A stretch of 64,000 nucleotides of DNA from Metabacillus_B sp050107715 (GCF_050107715.1 NZ_JBNILN010000016.1:3415-67414), one strand, 5' to 3'. Positions 1-9,927 are shown, numbered from the stretch's first letter. The notes: generated by a model not told the origin, from the sequence alone. Made by a program: numbers and translations.

Positions 1-636
1 GGCTTTACTCACCTTATCTGAGTCAAAAGTAAGCCAAAACTTATTTTCACTCTCTGTATTCGTATCCATTTTGCCTCCGGCTGAAGGAATCCAGAACGAA
101 TGTTTCACATCCGAAGCTACAAGATTAAAGTAAACCCTTTCATCTGTCGGCACAATTAAATCCTGGCTAGTAATGATTTTGTGGTCCGGGTATTCAAACT
201 CCCACCAGTAAAGACTCGCTCTGACATTCACGACTAAAGCATCTTCCGGTTTACGGTTTTTATCTTCCATCGGTTCTACGTTTGCAAGTTCAAAGGTTGC
301 TGCTACAACTGGCACCGCAAGGATAAGCAAAAGTAAAATAGGAATAACAGTCCAAATGATTTCTAAACGCTGATTTCCTTCCACTTGCTCCGGGATTTTC
401 GCTTCATCCCCTTTTCGTTTTCGGAAGCGTACGATAACATAGAAAAAAATTACCGTTACGACCGCTACTACAACCACCATGATAATCGTGCTTAACATCA
501 TGATCCCAAACTGGTTTTCCGCTACTTCTCCTGCAGGCTGCAAGGTAGAAAGAAACGGTTCTCCGCATCCGGCCATAATGAGCGCTGATAAAATAAATAA
601 GCTCAACAGACGCCCTGTTGTCCGCCATTTTTTCAT
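1..636 (-). CDS. ctaC: cytochrome c oxidase subunit II, CtaC (3' part missing)
   Basis: Subunit II of the caa3-type terminal oxidase. It is membrane-anchored and carries electrons from cytochrome c to subunit I. Reading the minus strand from ATG at 636 gives 212 codons open to the window edge. A lipoprotein signal with a Cys after MAG (MAGC, about residue 24) comes first. Two membrane segments follow, at about residues 42-66 and 88-110, and then the start of the cupredoxin domain with the WWEFEYPD motif. The CuA ligands and any cytochrome c domain lie outside the window. A GAGGGG-like ribosome site precedes the ATG. It lies 167 bp downstream of ctaB, as in B. subtilis. The overlapping reading frame at 404-628 is a shadow. 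Confidence 0.95.
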   Translation of the reverse strand, partial: MKKWRTTGRLLSLFILSALIMAGCGEPFLSTLQPAGEVAENQFGIMMLSTIIMVVVVAVVTVIFFYVIVRFRKRKGDEAKIPEQVEGNQRLEIIWTVIPILLLLILAVPVVAATFELANVEPMEDKNRKPEDALVVNVRASLYWWEFEYPDHKIITSQDLIVPTDERVYFNLVASDVKHSFWIPSAGGKMDTNTESENKFWLTFDSDKVSKA

Positions 637-717
637 ACCCAAATCATACCCCTCTTCCAGTAATTTAATGATGCGCTACTGCAAACCTTTAGAATATTGA
701 AAAAAATTAATTTATGG

Positions 718-791
718 AAAATTCTTTTAAATAAAAGAATTTTTTACAGGGATCAGGATGAATAATGCGCGGCAGCTGCACACTGCCACGC
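718..791. other. two hairpins in the ctaB-ctaC gap
   Basis: 718-743 is a perfect 12-bp AT-rich inverted repeat with a 2-nt loop. 767-791 is a 9-bp GC-rich stem (GCGTGGCAG paired with CTGCCGCGC on the minus strand, one G-T pair). Neither ends in a clear T-tract in the ctaB-to-ctaC direction, so partial attenuation or mRNA processing between the genes is as likely as termination. Confidence 0.4.
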
Positions 792-803
792 TTATTCATT
801 TGC

Positions 804-1733
804 TTAAACGATCGTGAAGAGGATCATAGATACGAAGAGGATAGTTAAATAGTTGAGTGAGTATATAAACATCCATTTGGCCCAAACCAGATCATCCTTC
901 ATCTTGAAGCCGGAGAGTGCCAGTACAATCCAGCCCGCATTCAGGGCGGTAGCTAAAATCAGAAATCCTGTTCCCAGATCATACAGATAAAATGGAAGTG
1001 GAAGAAGGCATGCGACCCAGACCATCATCTGTCTTTTCGTCATGGCAAAACCGCGTACGGCCGGAAGCATTGGAATGTTGGCTGCCTTATATTCATCCAC
1101 TCTTTTCATTGCAAGGGCAAGAAAATGCGGCGGCTGCCATATAAACATGATCATAAACAGTACCATGGCCTGCACCGTAAGATTCGGATCTACAGCAGTC
1201 CAGCCAATCAGCGGAGGAACTGCTCCGGGAAGGCTTCCGATGACAGTGTTGATCGTATACCTTCTTTTAGACCACATCGTGTACAGAAAGACATACGAAA
1301 AGACACCGATTGCGCCGATTACGGCAGCCATCATGGTTGTCATCATCAAAGCCGCCATACCAAGAGCAATCAGAAAAATTCCAATCCATAGCGCCTGATT
1401 CGGTTCATACTTTCCTGTAACGGTAGGGCGGTTTTTCGTTCTTTCCATAATGGGATCAATATCCCGGTCGTAATAATTGTTTACTGCACAAGAGCCTGCC
1501 ATGACAAGCGCAGAACCAACGAGCGCAAATACCACTGTATCCAGCGACGCCAGAAAGCTCTGGCCGCTGAAATAAAATGCAAGCCACAATCCCGCGAATG
1601 CAGTGATCATATTCGAATTTACAATTCCTATTTTTATGAGAGCCAGGAAGTCCTTCCAGGCGGAAGCCTTAGTGATCTCATGAGGACCGTGTTCGCTCAT
1701 TGCTGTTTCGGCAGCTGTCCTCGTATTCGGCAT
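804..1733 (-). CDS. ctaB: protohaem IX farnesyltransferase (haem O synthase)
   Basis: Integral membrane prenyltransferase of the UbiA superfamily. It transfers a farnesyl group from farnesyl diphosphate to haem B to make haem O, the precursor of haem A in the cytochrome oxidase. The 309-residue protein has the first Asp-rich motif NNYYDRDIDP (residues 85-94) with MERTKNRP after it, and about nine hydrophobic segments. The length is typical of Bacillus CtaB. The ATG at 1733 has a good GGAGGATG ribosome site. It is divergent from ctaA, which uses its product, and upstream of ctaC on the same strand, as in B. subtilis. Confidence 0.96.
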   Translation of the reverse strand: MPNTRTAAETAMSEHGPHEITKASAWKDFLALIKIGIVNSNMITAFAGLWLAFYFSGQSFLASLDTVVFALVGSALVMAGSCAVNNYYDRDIDPIMERTKNRPTVTGKYEPNQALWIGIFLIALGMAALMMTTMMAAVIGAIGVFSYVFLYTMWSKRRYTINTVIGSLPGAVPPLIGWTAVDPNLTVQAMVLFMIMFIWQPPHFLALAMKRVDEYKAANIPMLPAVRGFAMTKRQMMVWVACLLPLPFYLYDLGTGFLILATALNAGWIVLALSGFKMKDDLVWAKWMFIYSLNYLTILFVSMILFTIV

Positions 1734-2224
1734 AATACATCCTCCTTTGCTGTTGATGCCACTTATCCGGCATCCAAAACCTGTCTTATCACCAAAAATT
1801 TAGCCTGAATCTACTCATAATGATACAGGAAGTGCTTTGTGAACAAAATGCTCTAAATGATTTAAACAATAAATCGACAAATATTTATGGCGAAATCGTG
1901 AACATTATGTGTCAGCAAAGTGAAGATTTGTGTGAAACTAGACAGGAATCCAGCAATTTAATTTTAACATAAAATGATAGTGGAAGATAAAGGCTTTTTC
2001 AGGTTTTTATAACCTTCTTGCTGTCTCTGGGAAATCACCTTCCATTTACTAGTTTATTTCTATTTTAATGGTAATAAACCGGTCTTTTTTCAAGCGTTTT
2101 GTGAACAATAGGCCGAGCCTGTTGTATTTTAGCCGCTTATTTCTTACAATCAAAGACGTATTATGTCAAAATACGATTAAGATCCAATGTTTTGTTTCGA
2201 TATAAGAATAAGAAGGTGAATGAT
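1734..2224. promoter_or_regulatory. divergent ctaB/ctaA control region with ResD-like boxes
   Basis: No gene is visible in this 490-bp gap. It contains TTTGTGAA at 1836-1843 and again at 2098-2105, and a weaker ATCGTGAA at 1895-1902. These resemble the TTTGTGAAT-type sites bound by ResD, the respiration response regulator that activates ctaA in B. subtilis. The match to boxes is seen; ResD control is inferred from the family. I could not fix a convincing sigma-A promoter for either gene. Confidence 0.45.
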
Positions 2225-3184
2225 TTGAAGCGTGTTATTGCATTAAAATGGCTGGCGGTTATTACCACGCTGGTTATGCTTGTGGTCCTATTGGGCGGAG
2301 CATTAGTTACAAAAACCGGTTCTGGAATGGGGTGCGGACGATCGTGGCCACTCTGCCATGGAAAATTTGTTCTGCTGCCCGGTGATGTTACACCGGAACT
2401 GCTCATAGAGTTAAGCCATCGTGCCGCGAGCGGCATCGCAGGAATTTTAGTACTGGCTCTTGCCATAGCATCCTGGAGGCTGATCGGCCATATTAGAGAG
2501 ACTAAATTTTTAGCCGTGCTGGCAGTTGTCTTCTTATTGCTTCAGGCCTTTCTTGGTGCGGGAGCTGTCATGTGGGGACAATCAAGTGCGATGAAGGCCA
2601 TTCATTTTGGCGTATCTCTCATTTCATTCGCTTCCGTTCTTATGCTCGCCCTGCTTATTTTCGAAGTAGACAGAAAATTTGATGCCAATTCTCTTATTAT
2701 CGACAAGAAAATGCGGTTTCACATGCTTGGCGTTCTGATCTACAGCTATATTGTTGTGTATACCGGGGCATATGTTCGCCATCGGGGAGCCAGTCTGTCG
2801 TGCTCTAACTGGCCGCTCTGCAATGAGGGAGCGTTCGGGATGCCAGTCCGTTTCCAGGAATGGGTACAAATGGGCCACAGACTTGCAGCCGGACTCATCT
2901 TCATCTGGATCGCCTATGCCGCTTGGCAGGCAATCAAGCATTACAAGCACCAAAAAGCAGTATACTGGGGCTGGATCATTTGCTTCATACTCGTTTCCCT
3001 TCAGGCACTGTCTGGAGCACTAATTGTATTGACCGAGCTGAACCTCGCTATTTCGCTCGCCCATGCCATTTTTATTTCATGTCTTTTCGGAGTATTAAGC
3101 TACTTCCTGTTGCTCATTTCGAGAAGCAAAGCAAATCAAATGAGGCTGTCAGAAAAGCAAACCGGTACAAATGAAGCTGGATAG
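2225..3184 (+). CDS. ctaA: haem A synthase
   Basis: Membrane enzyme that oxidises the C8 methyl group of haem O to the formyl group of haem A. About eight membrane segments fall in two halves. Each half carries the paired Cys typical of Bacillus CtaA: CGRSWPLCHG near residues 37-46, and SCSNWPLC in the second half. Haem-ligand His residues are visible in SHRAASG and GHRLAAG. I start at TTG 2225 because AAGAAGGTG lies just upstream and the protein then begins like B. subtilis CtaA. An in-frame ATG at 2192 would add 11 unusual residues. It is divergent from ctaB and followed by a strong terminator. Confidence 0.95.
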   Translation: MKRVIALKWLAVITTLVMLVVLLGGALVTKTGSGMGCGRSWPLCHGKFVLLPGDVTPELLIELSHRAASGIAGILVLALAIASWRLIGHIRETKFLAVLAVVFLLLQAFLGAGAVMWGQSSAMKAIHFGVSLISFASVLMLALLIFEVDRKFDANSLIIDKKMRFHMLGVLIYSYIVVYTGAYVRHRGASLSCSNWPLCNEGAFGMPVRFQEWVQMGHRLAAGLIFIWIAYAAWQAIKHYKHQKAVYWGWIICFILVSLQALSGALIVLTELNLAISLAHAIFISCLFGVLSYFLLLISRSKANQMRLSEKQTGTNEAG

Positions 3185-3202
3185 AGATCCGTCATTACTA
3201 GG

Positions 3203-3239
3203 AAAAAAAGGACCCAGAGCATGCTCTGGGTCCTTTTTT
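3203..3239. terminator. bidirectional terminator after ctaA
   Basis: A perfect 12-bp stem (GGACCCAGAGCA paired with TGCTCTGGGTCC) is flanked by A-runs and T-runs, so it can act on both strands. It ends ctaA and could also stop readthrough from phr. Confidence 0.9.
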
Positions 3240-3416
3240 CTGTCTGTCCTCAGATGCGATCTATCCTTCACCATTTACATGGCAGTACGCTTTCAGTTGC
3301 TGAGGATCATATGCCAGAGCTTTAGCGCTCAATCATAATAAGAGGGAGACGGCAGTGCAAAATAGAATTGAGGGCAACCAAAGCCTTTTCTGAAACTTCA
3401 TTAAAAATATGAACCT

Positions 3417-4841
3417 TTATTTTTCATCCTTAAACATTTCAATTGCCAATTTTCTTTGTTTTTGATGGTCTACTATTGGTTCCGGGTAGTCTTTTCCAAT
3501 CAGGCATGCCGCTTCCCTCTGGTCCTTGTCAGGCATTTTCCATGGTTCATGTATGTATTTGGAAGGTATATCCGCAAGCTCGTTTATATATTTACGGATA
3601 TAGTCTCCTTTACTGTCAAACCGTTTGGATTGCGTTACAGGATTAAACACTCTGAAATAAGGGACAGCATCTGTACCGACGGAGGCTGCCCATTGCCAGC
3701 CGCCTATATTCGATCCGGGATCGTAATCGACAAGCTTGGAAGCAAAATAGTTTTCTCCGAGCCTCCAGTCAATCAGCAGATCCTTAGTTAGGAAAGATGC
3801 AGTAATCATCCGGAGGCGGTTGTGCATCCAGCCTTCTCTGTTCAGCTGCCTCATGCCCGCATCCACAATGGGATAGCCTGTCTGACCATCCTTCCACGCC
3901 TGAAATTTCTGCTCATCCTTATTCCAATCAAGCGACCGGTAAGCCTCGATAAATTCCTGATCTTTCGTTTCCGGGTAATTCGCAAAAATCATCTGATAAA
4001 AATCTCTGAATGCCAGCTCTCTGATATATGCTTCTTTGCTGTCTTCTGGAGCATCTGCCTGCTGAATAGCTGAAAAGACGGTCCGGGGAGAAATACACCC
4101 TGTCTTTAAATATCTGGACATCAGACTGGTGCCGTCGATCCCGGGTATATCTCTTCCTTCAGGGTATTCTTCAAGGGATTGATCGATGAATTTCTTCATT
4201 CTCTCCCTTGCTGCTTTCTCACCAATCTCCCAATCCTGTTCATCAAATCCTTTAGATAGCTTTTCGGCATCTTTCATCGCATTTTTTGAAAAGGGCTCCG
4301 CTTTCCTGGTAAACTTGCCCAGTTCATCAAATGACAATTTTTCACTCACAGGTTTGTCAAGTTTTTTCCAGGCTTTGTAGTAGGGGGAAAATACTTTATA
4401 CACCGTACCGTCTTTTTTCCTAATTTCATTTGGACCATGTATGTATGCATCCTGAAAAGAATAGACATGAATTCCTTTTTCATCCAGCCAGCTGGTTATG
4501 CGCTCATCCCGTTCCTTGCCATAACCCGCTTCATCTTGATTAAAATATACAGCTTTTGCATCATTATGCTTGGACAGAAGATGCTGAAATGCCTTTTCCG
4601 GCTCACCTTCCACCACCTGGAGCTCTGTTCCGAGCTTTCGGCATCTCTTTGCAAAGTCCAGCATTGTCGCCATAAAAAATTGATGGCGAAGGCTGTTGCT
4701 TTCATTTAAAAATTTCCGGTTTAAGTGAAAGGTAAATATTAGTTCGAAATGATGTTTTTTACAGTAAGATAAGGCTTCTGACAAGGCTTTATTATCTTGA
4801 AACCGGAAGTCTCTCCGAAACCAGACGATAACACTTCCCAC
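3417..4841 (-). CDS. phr: deoxyribodipyrimidine photo-lyase (class I)
   Basis: Light-driven flavoprotein that splits cyclobutane pyrimidine dimers in DNA. The N-terminal antenna domain begins VIVWFRRDFRFQDN. The C-terminal FAD domain contains the family signature block, including GMRQLNREGWMHNR, SFLTKDLLIDWR and DYDPGSNIGGWQW, so the fold and FAD pocket look intact. GTG 4841 is chosen because AAAGGAGGAGG lies seven bases before it; ATG 4868 would put residues ahead of the conserved start. With GTG the protein is 474 residues, normal for the family. The gene lies between ctaA and pyc, which adjoin in B. subtilis, a species I recall as lacking this gene. Confidence 0.94.
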   Translation of the reverse strand: MGSVIVWFRRDFRFQDNKALSEALSYCKKHHFELIFTFHLNRKFLNESNSLRHQFFMATMLDFAKRCRKLGTELQVVEGEPEKAFQHLLSKHNDAKAVYFNQDEAGYGKERDERITSWLDEKGIHVYSFQDAYIHGPNEIRKKDGTVYKVFSPYYKAWKKLDKPVSEKLSFDELGKFTRKAEPFSKNAMKDAEKLSKGFDEQDWEIGEKAARERMKKFIDQSLEEYPEGRDIPGIDGTSLMSRYLKTGCISPRTVFSAIQQADAPEDSKEAYIRELAFRDFYQMIFANYPETKDQEFIEAYRSLDWNKDEQKFQAWKDGQTGYPIVDAGMRQLNREGWMHNRLRMITASFLTKDLLIDWRLGENYFASKLVDYDPGSNIGGWQWAASVGTDAVPYFRVFNPVTQSKRFDSKGDYIRKYINELADIPSKYIHEPWKMPDKDQREAACLIGKDYPEPIVDHQKQRKLAIEMFKDEK

Positions 4842-4939
4842 TGCTCCTCCTCCTTTCTCCATATGCATTCCCTTATTGGAAAGATTGTAACGGAATCATT
4901 AAAAAGAACATAGATTGGATGTGCTGAGGAACTTACAGC

Positions 4940-4969
4940 AAAAGAGCAGCCCCTAAGGACTGCTCTTTT
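4940..4969 (-). terminator. terminator after pyc
   Basis: AAAAGAGCAGTCC pairs with GGGCTGCTCTTTT around a TTAG loop, directly after the pyc stop codon. Confidence 0.85.
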
Positions 4970-4974
4970 GTTAG

Positions 4975-7900
4975 TTAGTGGGATAGCTCTATTAATAGGT
5001 CTCCGGTTTGGATTGCTTCCCCATTTCCAACATGTATATCTTTTACAGTGCCGGTGTACGGTGCCTGAACGGTTGTTTCCATTTTCATCGCTTCGGTAAT
5101 CATCAGGTGATCCCCTTTATTGACTTTCTCGCCTTTTTGCACCAGTACTTTTATCACTGTACCAGGCATAGAAGCACCGATATGTTCCTGATTCGCGTGA
5201 TCTGCCTTTGCTTTTGCAGCAACGGCTGATTTAATGCTTTCATCTTTAATGACTACTTCGCGCGGCTGTCCATTGAGTTCAAAATAAACGACCCTTGTCC
5301 CATCTGCTTGGGGTTCACCGATGGACACGAGCTTAACGATCAGTGTCTTTCCGTGTTCGATCACGACCTCAACTTCTTCTCCAAGTCTCATGCCATAGAG
5401 GAAAGTCGGAGTATCCAGTACAGAAACATCCCCAAACTGCTCAAATGTTTTCGCATATTCGAGAAACACCTTAGGATACAGTGCATGTGCAATTGCTTCA
5501 AAGCTTGTAACAGGTCTGTTCAAGGTTTGGAATAATTCCTCTTTGCTTCTGTCAAAATCAACAGGTTTAAGCAATTCGCCTGGCCTTACCCCTATTGGCT
5601 CTCTCCCTTTAAGAATTATTCGCTGCAGCTCTTTAGGAAAGCCGCCGTGAGGCTGTCCGAGATATCCTTCGAACATCTCCACTACCGAATCAGGGAAATC
5701 GAGTGATTCGCCACGCTCATAGACATCGTCTTCGGTCAGATTATTCTGGACCATAAACAATGCCATATCCCCGACCACTTTAGAAGAAGGAGTGACCTTT
5801 ACTATGTCGCCGAAAAGTTCGTTCACCCGCTGATACATTTCCTTCACTTCATTCCAGCGGTCACCGAGACCGACTGCCTTTGCCTGCTGCTGCAGATTGC
5901 TGTACTGACCTCCCGGCATTTCATGCTGGTAAACCTCAGTATGAGGAGAAATCATACCGCTTTCGAAATCCTGATAGTATTTTCTGATACCCTCCCAGTA
6001 ATGGGAAAGCTGCTCCAGAACCTCAACATCCAGCTTTGGCTGCCTATCCATTCCGGCAAGAGCATAATAGAAGGTGCTTGCACTCGGCTGTGAGGTCAGG
6101 CCTGCCATCGAGCTCACGGCTACATCGACAATATCTACGCCTGCTTCAGCAGCTTTTGCGTACATAAAGGTCCCATTCCCGCTCGTATCATGCGTATGGA
6201 GATGGATTGGAATGTCCACTGTTTCTTTTAAAGCAGAAATCAAATCGTAGGCAGCCTGAGGCTTCAGCAAACCGGCCATATCTTTAATAGCAAGGATATG
6301 CGCACCTGACTGTTCAAGCTCTTTCGCCATTTCTTTATAGTATTGCAGATCGTACTTTCTGCGTGATGGATCAAGAATATCCCCTGTGTAGCAAATTGCC
6401 GCCTCCGCTAGCTTTCCGCTGTCCCGCACCGCATCGATTGCCAGGGTCATGCCTTTGACCCAGTTGAGGCTGTCAAATATCCGGAATACATCAATGCCGG
6501 CGTTTGATGATTTTTCAACAAACTCTTTGATTACATTGTCCGGATAATTTTTATAGCCAACGGCATTGGAAGCCCGAAGCAGCATTTGAAGCAGAACATT
6601 GGGTGCTTGTTTTCTGACGGTCAGCAGACGGTCCCATGGATCTTCCTTAAGAAATCGGTAGGCTACATCAAATGTAGCACCGCCCCACATTTCCAGTGAG
6701 AAAAGCTCAGGCAAAAGCTTCGCAGTCGGTTCGGCAATTCTTTTTATATCGGCTGTTCTTAAACGGGTGGCAAGAAGCGACTGATGAGCATCCCGGAACG
6801 TCGTATCGGTCAAAAGAACCTGATGCTGATCTTTAATCCAGCTAACGAGCCCATCTGCTCCGCGTTCTTCCAGTATGTTTTTTGTGCCGCGTGGATAGTC
6901 GTCCAGCAGGCTGATCCCAGGAACAGGCGGTTTTTCAAAGACCGGTTTCTTTTTCTTGCCAATCCCAGGAAACCCATTAACCGTAACATTGCCGATATAG
7001 CTGAGCATTTTCGTTCCCCTGTCTTTCTTTTTAGGGAAAATGAAAAGCTCAGGTGAACTGTCAATAAAGGTGGTATCATATTGTCCGCTCAAAAACTGTT
7101 CATGCTTTACAACGTTTTCGAGGAAAGGAATGTTCGTTTTGATGCCGCGGATACGGAACTCTTTTAAATTACGGACCATTTTGGCTGCAGCCTGTTCAAA
7201 CGTTAAAGCCCATGTGGAAAGCTTCACCAATAATGAGTCATAGTAAGGAGTGATAACTGCGCCCTGGAAGCCGTTCCCTGCATCAAGACGAACGCCGAAT
7301 CCTCCGCCTGTCCGGTACGCCATGATCTTCCCGGTATCCGGCATAAAGTTGTTTAAGGGATCTTCAGTTGTTACACGGGATTGTATTGCGTACCCGTTCG
7401 TATGTATATGCTCCTGGGAAGGAATGCCGATTTCTTTGCTGTGGAGATCCATCCCCTCAGCAACCATTAGCTGCGTCTGCACGATATCGATCCCTGTAAT
7501 CATCTCCGTAATGGTATGTTCAACCTGAACACGCGGATTTACTTCAATAAAATAAAAGTCATCGCCGGAGACGAGGAATTCCACCGTGCCTGCATTCAAA
7601 TACTCTACTTTTTCCATTAGCCTTACAGCTGAATGGCATATCTCGAGCCGGAATTCCTCTGGAAGGGATACGCTGGGCGCAACCTCCACTACCTTTTGAT
7701 GCCGGCGCTGAATAGAGCAGTCACGTTCGTACAAGTGAACGATGTTTCCGCTTTTATCCCCGATGATCTGTACTTCAATGTGCTTTGGATTTTCTATGAG
7801 CTTTTCAACATAAACCTCATCATTTCCAAATGCGGCTTTTGCTTCAGATTTTGCCCGCTCATAGGATTCCTTGACGCTTGCTTTGGAACGGACAATTCTC

Positions 7901-8412
7901 ATTCCCCGTCCGCCTCCGCCCAGGGAAGCTTTAATGATAAACGGGTAGCCATGCTCATTCCCGAACTGAATGACTTCTTCCACCGTCTCAACTGGGCCGT
8001 CACTTCCAGGAATAACAGGTATGCCTGCTGACTCGGCCTGTTTTCTTGCCTTGACCTTATCTCCAAACATATCTAAGTGCTTTGACTCGGGTCCGACAAA
8101 AACAATGCCTTCCTGCTCACATCTTCTGGCAAAATGAATATTTTCCGAAAGAAATCCATAGCCGGGGTGGATGGCATCTACGCCATTTGCCTTGGCTATT
8201 TCAATAATTCCATCGATATCCAAGTAGGCATCAATCGGTTTTTTGCCTTCTCCCACGAGGTAGGCTTCGTCCGCTTTATAGCGGTGGTAGGCTCCAGCGT
8301 CTTCTTTAGAATAAATGGCAACCGTCCTTATATTCAGCTCTGTACAAGCCCTGAACACCCTAATTGCGATTTCCCCTCGATTGGCAACAAGCACTTTTTG
8401 GATTGTCTGCAT
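4975..8412 (-). CDS. pyc: pyruvate carboxylase
   Basis: Biotin enzyme that carboxylates pyruvate to oxaloacetate, the main anaplerotic step in bacilli. The 1145-residue single chain has the full architecture. The N-terminal biotin carboxylase includes the glycine-rich ATP loop KASLGGGGRGMR (about 160-172). The central carboxyltransferase domain starts at LLTDTTFRDAHQSLLATR (about 530). The C-terminal biotin carrier has EAMKMET with the biotinylated Lys at 1110. Length matches B. subtilis PycA. ATG 8412 has an AGGAGGAG site. It lies 57 bp downstream of ftsW on the same strand, probably as one operon, as in B. subtilis. Confidence 0.98.
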   Translation of the reverse strand: MQTIQKVLVANRGEIAIRVFRACTELNIRTVAIYSKEDAGAYHRYKADEAYLVGEGKKPIDAYLDIDGIIEIAKANGVDAIHPGYGFLSENIHFARRCEQEGIVFVGPESKHLDMFGDKVKARKQAESAGIPVIPGSDGPVETVEEVIQFGNEHGYPFIIKASLGGGGRGMRIVRSKASVKESYERAKSEAKAAFGNDEVYVEKLIENPKHIEVQIIGDKSGNIVHLYERDCSIQRRHQKVVEVAPSVSLPEEFRLEICHSAVRLMEKVEYLNAGTVEFLVSGDDFYFIEVNPRVQVEHTITEMITGIDIVQTQLMVAEGMDLHSKEIGIPSQEHIHTNGYAIQSRVTTEDPLNNFMPDTGKIMAYRTGGGFGVRLDAGNGFQGAVITPYYDSLLVKLSTWALTFEQAAAKMVRNLKEFRIRGIKTNIPFLENVVKHEQFLSGQYDTTFIDSSPELFIFPKKKDRGTKMLSYIGNVTVNGFPGIGKKKKPVFEKPPVPGISLLDDYPRGTKNILEERGADGLVSWIKDQHQVLLTDTTFRDAHQSLLATRLRTADIKRIAEPTAKLLPELFSLEMWGGATFDVAYRFLKEDPWDRLLTVRKQAPNVLLQMLLRASNAVGYKNYPDNVIKEFVEKSSNAGIDVFRIFDSLNWVKGMTLAIDAVRDSGKLAEAAICYTGDILDPSRRKYDLQYYKEMAKELEQSGAHILAIKDMAGLLKPQAAYDLISALKETVDIPIHLHTHDTSGNGTFMYAKAAEAGVDIVDVAVSSMAGLTSQPSASTFYYALAGMDRQPKLDVEVLEQLSHYWEGIRKYYQDFESGMISPHTEVYQHEMPGGQYSNLQQQAKAVGLGDRWNEVKEMYQRVNELFGDIVKVTPSSKVVGDMALFMVQNNLTEDDVYERGESLDFPDSVVEMFEGYLGQPHGGFPKELQRIILKGREPIGVRPGELLKPVDFDRSKEELFQTLNRPVTSFEAIAHALYPKVFLEYAKTFEQFGDVSVLDTPTFLYGMRLGEEVEVVIEHGKTLIVKLVSIGEPQADGTRVVYFELNGQPREVVIKDESIKSAVAAKAKADHANQEHIGASMPGTVIKVLVQKGEKVNKGDHLMITEAMKMETTVQAPYTGTVKDIHVGNGEAIQTGDLLIELSH

Positions 8413-8469
8413 GAGATATTTCTCCTCCTAAGGCAATTATATTAGTATGTCACTTTTAATAATAGTATA

Positions 8470-9687
8470 TCACATTTTGCTGGACAAAGGTTTTTTAAAG
8501 CCTGATGACGCCTTTTTAACTGGAGCCTTTACAGCCCCGCTTTTATACTTCTTTCGATAATTCACAAACATGGATACGTTGACAAGCAGGCCTGCCGAAG
8601 TCATTAACACAAGCATAGAAGAACCGCCATAGCTTATGAATGGCAATGTGACACCCGTGATTGGTATCAGTCCGGTAAGACCGCCGAGATTAATGCCTGC
8701 CTGAATGGCGATCATACTGGATATGCCGACTGCCAGCAGCGTACCGAATGCGTCTTCACACTGCCTGGCAATGTAAAACCCTCTGAAAATGAGCGTGCCG
8801 AGTAGACCAAGCACGAAAAGCACTCCTAGAATGCCAAGTTCCTCCGCAACAATCGACATTATAAAGTCTGTATGAGACTCTGGGAGGTAACCATATTTCT
8901 GTACGCTATTCCCAAGGCCAAGACCGGTAATGCCGCCTGATCCGATCGCGTACAGAGAATTTGCCAGATGGAATCCAGCGTCGTCCTCGTTGCTGAACGG
9001 GTCGGTGTAGCCTGCGAATCTTGATACCCGCTCGGGTGTGGCAAAGTTATCCCAGTTCATAAGGATAAAGGGACTGAATAAAGCGAGGATAGCCAGTCCC
9101 GCCAGCACAATTTTCATCAGGCTTTTCCAATTCATCCCTGAAGCTGAAACCATTGCCGACATAATCAAAGCAATAATCATAGCCGTCCCGATATCAGGCT
9201 GGATGATGATTAAAAAACAGATTGCTGTAGTAAAAATGAGCGGAGGCATAACGGCTTGTCCAAAGTGATTTATGTATGCCTGCTTTTTCTCATAAATAGC
9301 CGCCAGATAGATAATAATGCTCAACTTCACAAATTCCGCCGGCTGCATCGTAAAACCGGCAACCTTAATCCAGCTTTGGGCGTTGCCTGCCGTGTGGCCG
9401 TATACAAACAGCAGCAGCAAAAGCCCAATCGAAAGAAGCATAATCATTTTTAATAGCTTGTCAGTTAACAAGACCCGGTAAGGAATTGCTGCGGCCATAA
9501 TAAAAGCGATGGTACCGATACAAACCGTAATCAGCTGTTTTTTGAAGAAGTAATCGTTTTCCGTTCCAAATCTTGCTGCTGCCGTAATCATGCTGGAGCT
9601 GTAAACCATCACCAGACCAAATACACACAGCAAAAAAACTGTAAAAATCAAAGTATAATCATATGATTTTAGGATTTTTCTTATCAT
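8470..9687 (-). CDS. ftsW: peptidoglycan glycosyltransferase FtsW-like (SEDS family)
   Basis: Polytopic SEDS protein that polymerises lipid II into glycan strands at the division septum, with a partner class B PBP. The 405-residue protein has about ten membrane segments. Seen motifs include VMVYSSS near the N-terminus, GLGLGNSVQKYGYLPESHTDFI in the large outer loop (the family's catalytic-site region) and PFISYGGSS near the end. The basic C-terminal tail is ordinary. Orthology to B. subtilis YlaO/FtsW is supported by its position directly upstream of pyc; RodA and SpoVE are the main alternatives by sequence alone. Confidence 0.93.
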   Translation of the reverse strand: MIRKILKSYDYTLIFTVFLLCVFGLVMVYSSSMITAAARFGTENDYFFKKQLITVCIGTIAFIMAAAIPYRVLLTDKLLKMIMLLSIGLLLLLFVYGHTAGNAQSWIKVAGFTMQPAEFVKLSIIIYLAAIYEKKQAYINHFGQAVMPPLIFTTAICFLIIIQPDIGTAMIIALIMSAMVSASGMNWKSLMKIVLAGLAILALFSPFILMNWDNFATPERVSRFAGYTDPFSNEDDAGFHLANSLYAIGSGGITGLGLGNSVQKYGYLPESHTDFIMSIVAEELGILGVLFVLGLLGTLIFRGFYIARQCEDAFGTLLAVGISSMIAIQAGINLGGLTGLIPITGVTLPFISYGGSSMLVLMTSAGLLVNVSMFVNYRKKYKSGAVKAPVKKASSGFKKPLSSKM

Positions 9688-9880
9688 AAACTCTCTTCCC
9701 TACTTTTTCAATTAATTCTTCAAAAAATTTAATATTTTCCGTATATTTAAATACAAGACGTTTCACAGCCTTTAAAACTATCCTATCAGGGTAAGCGGCA
9801 TCGCACAACGAACGAATGGAGGAATTGGCCATCTAAAATTCCGGAAACATACCGAGTCTAAAGAATGTCTTTATAAGCTA

Positions 9881-9921
9881 AAAAAACTCAAACCATTGTC
9901 TTGCAAACAGTTTGAGTTCTA
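9881..9921 (-). terminator. terminator after ylaN
   Basis: AACTCAAAC pairs with GTTTGAGTT, followed by T7 on the minus strand, just past the ylaN stop. Confidence 0.8.
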
Positions 9922-9927
9922 AGGTTT

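Noticed and set aside
404..700. Frames within the start of ctaC
   Set aside because: Shadows; the true ctaC frame from 636 is open to the window edge with clear CtaC motifs.
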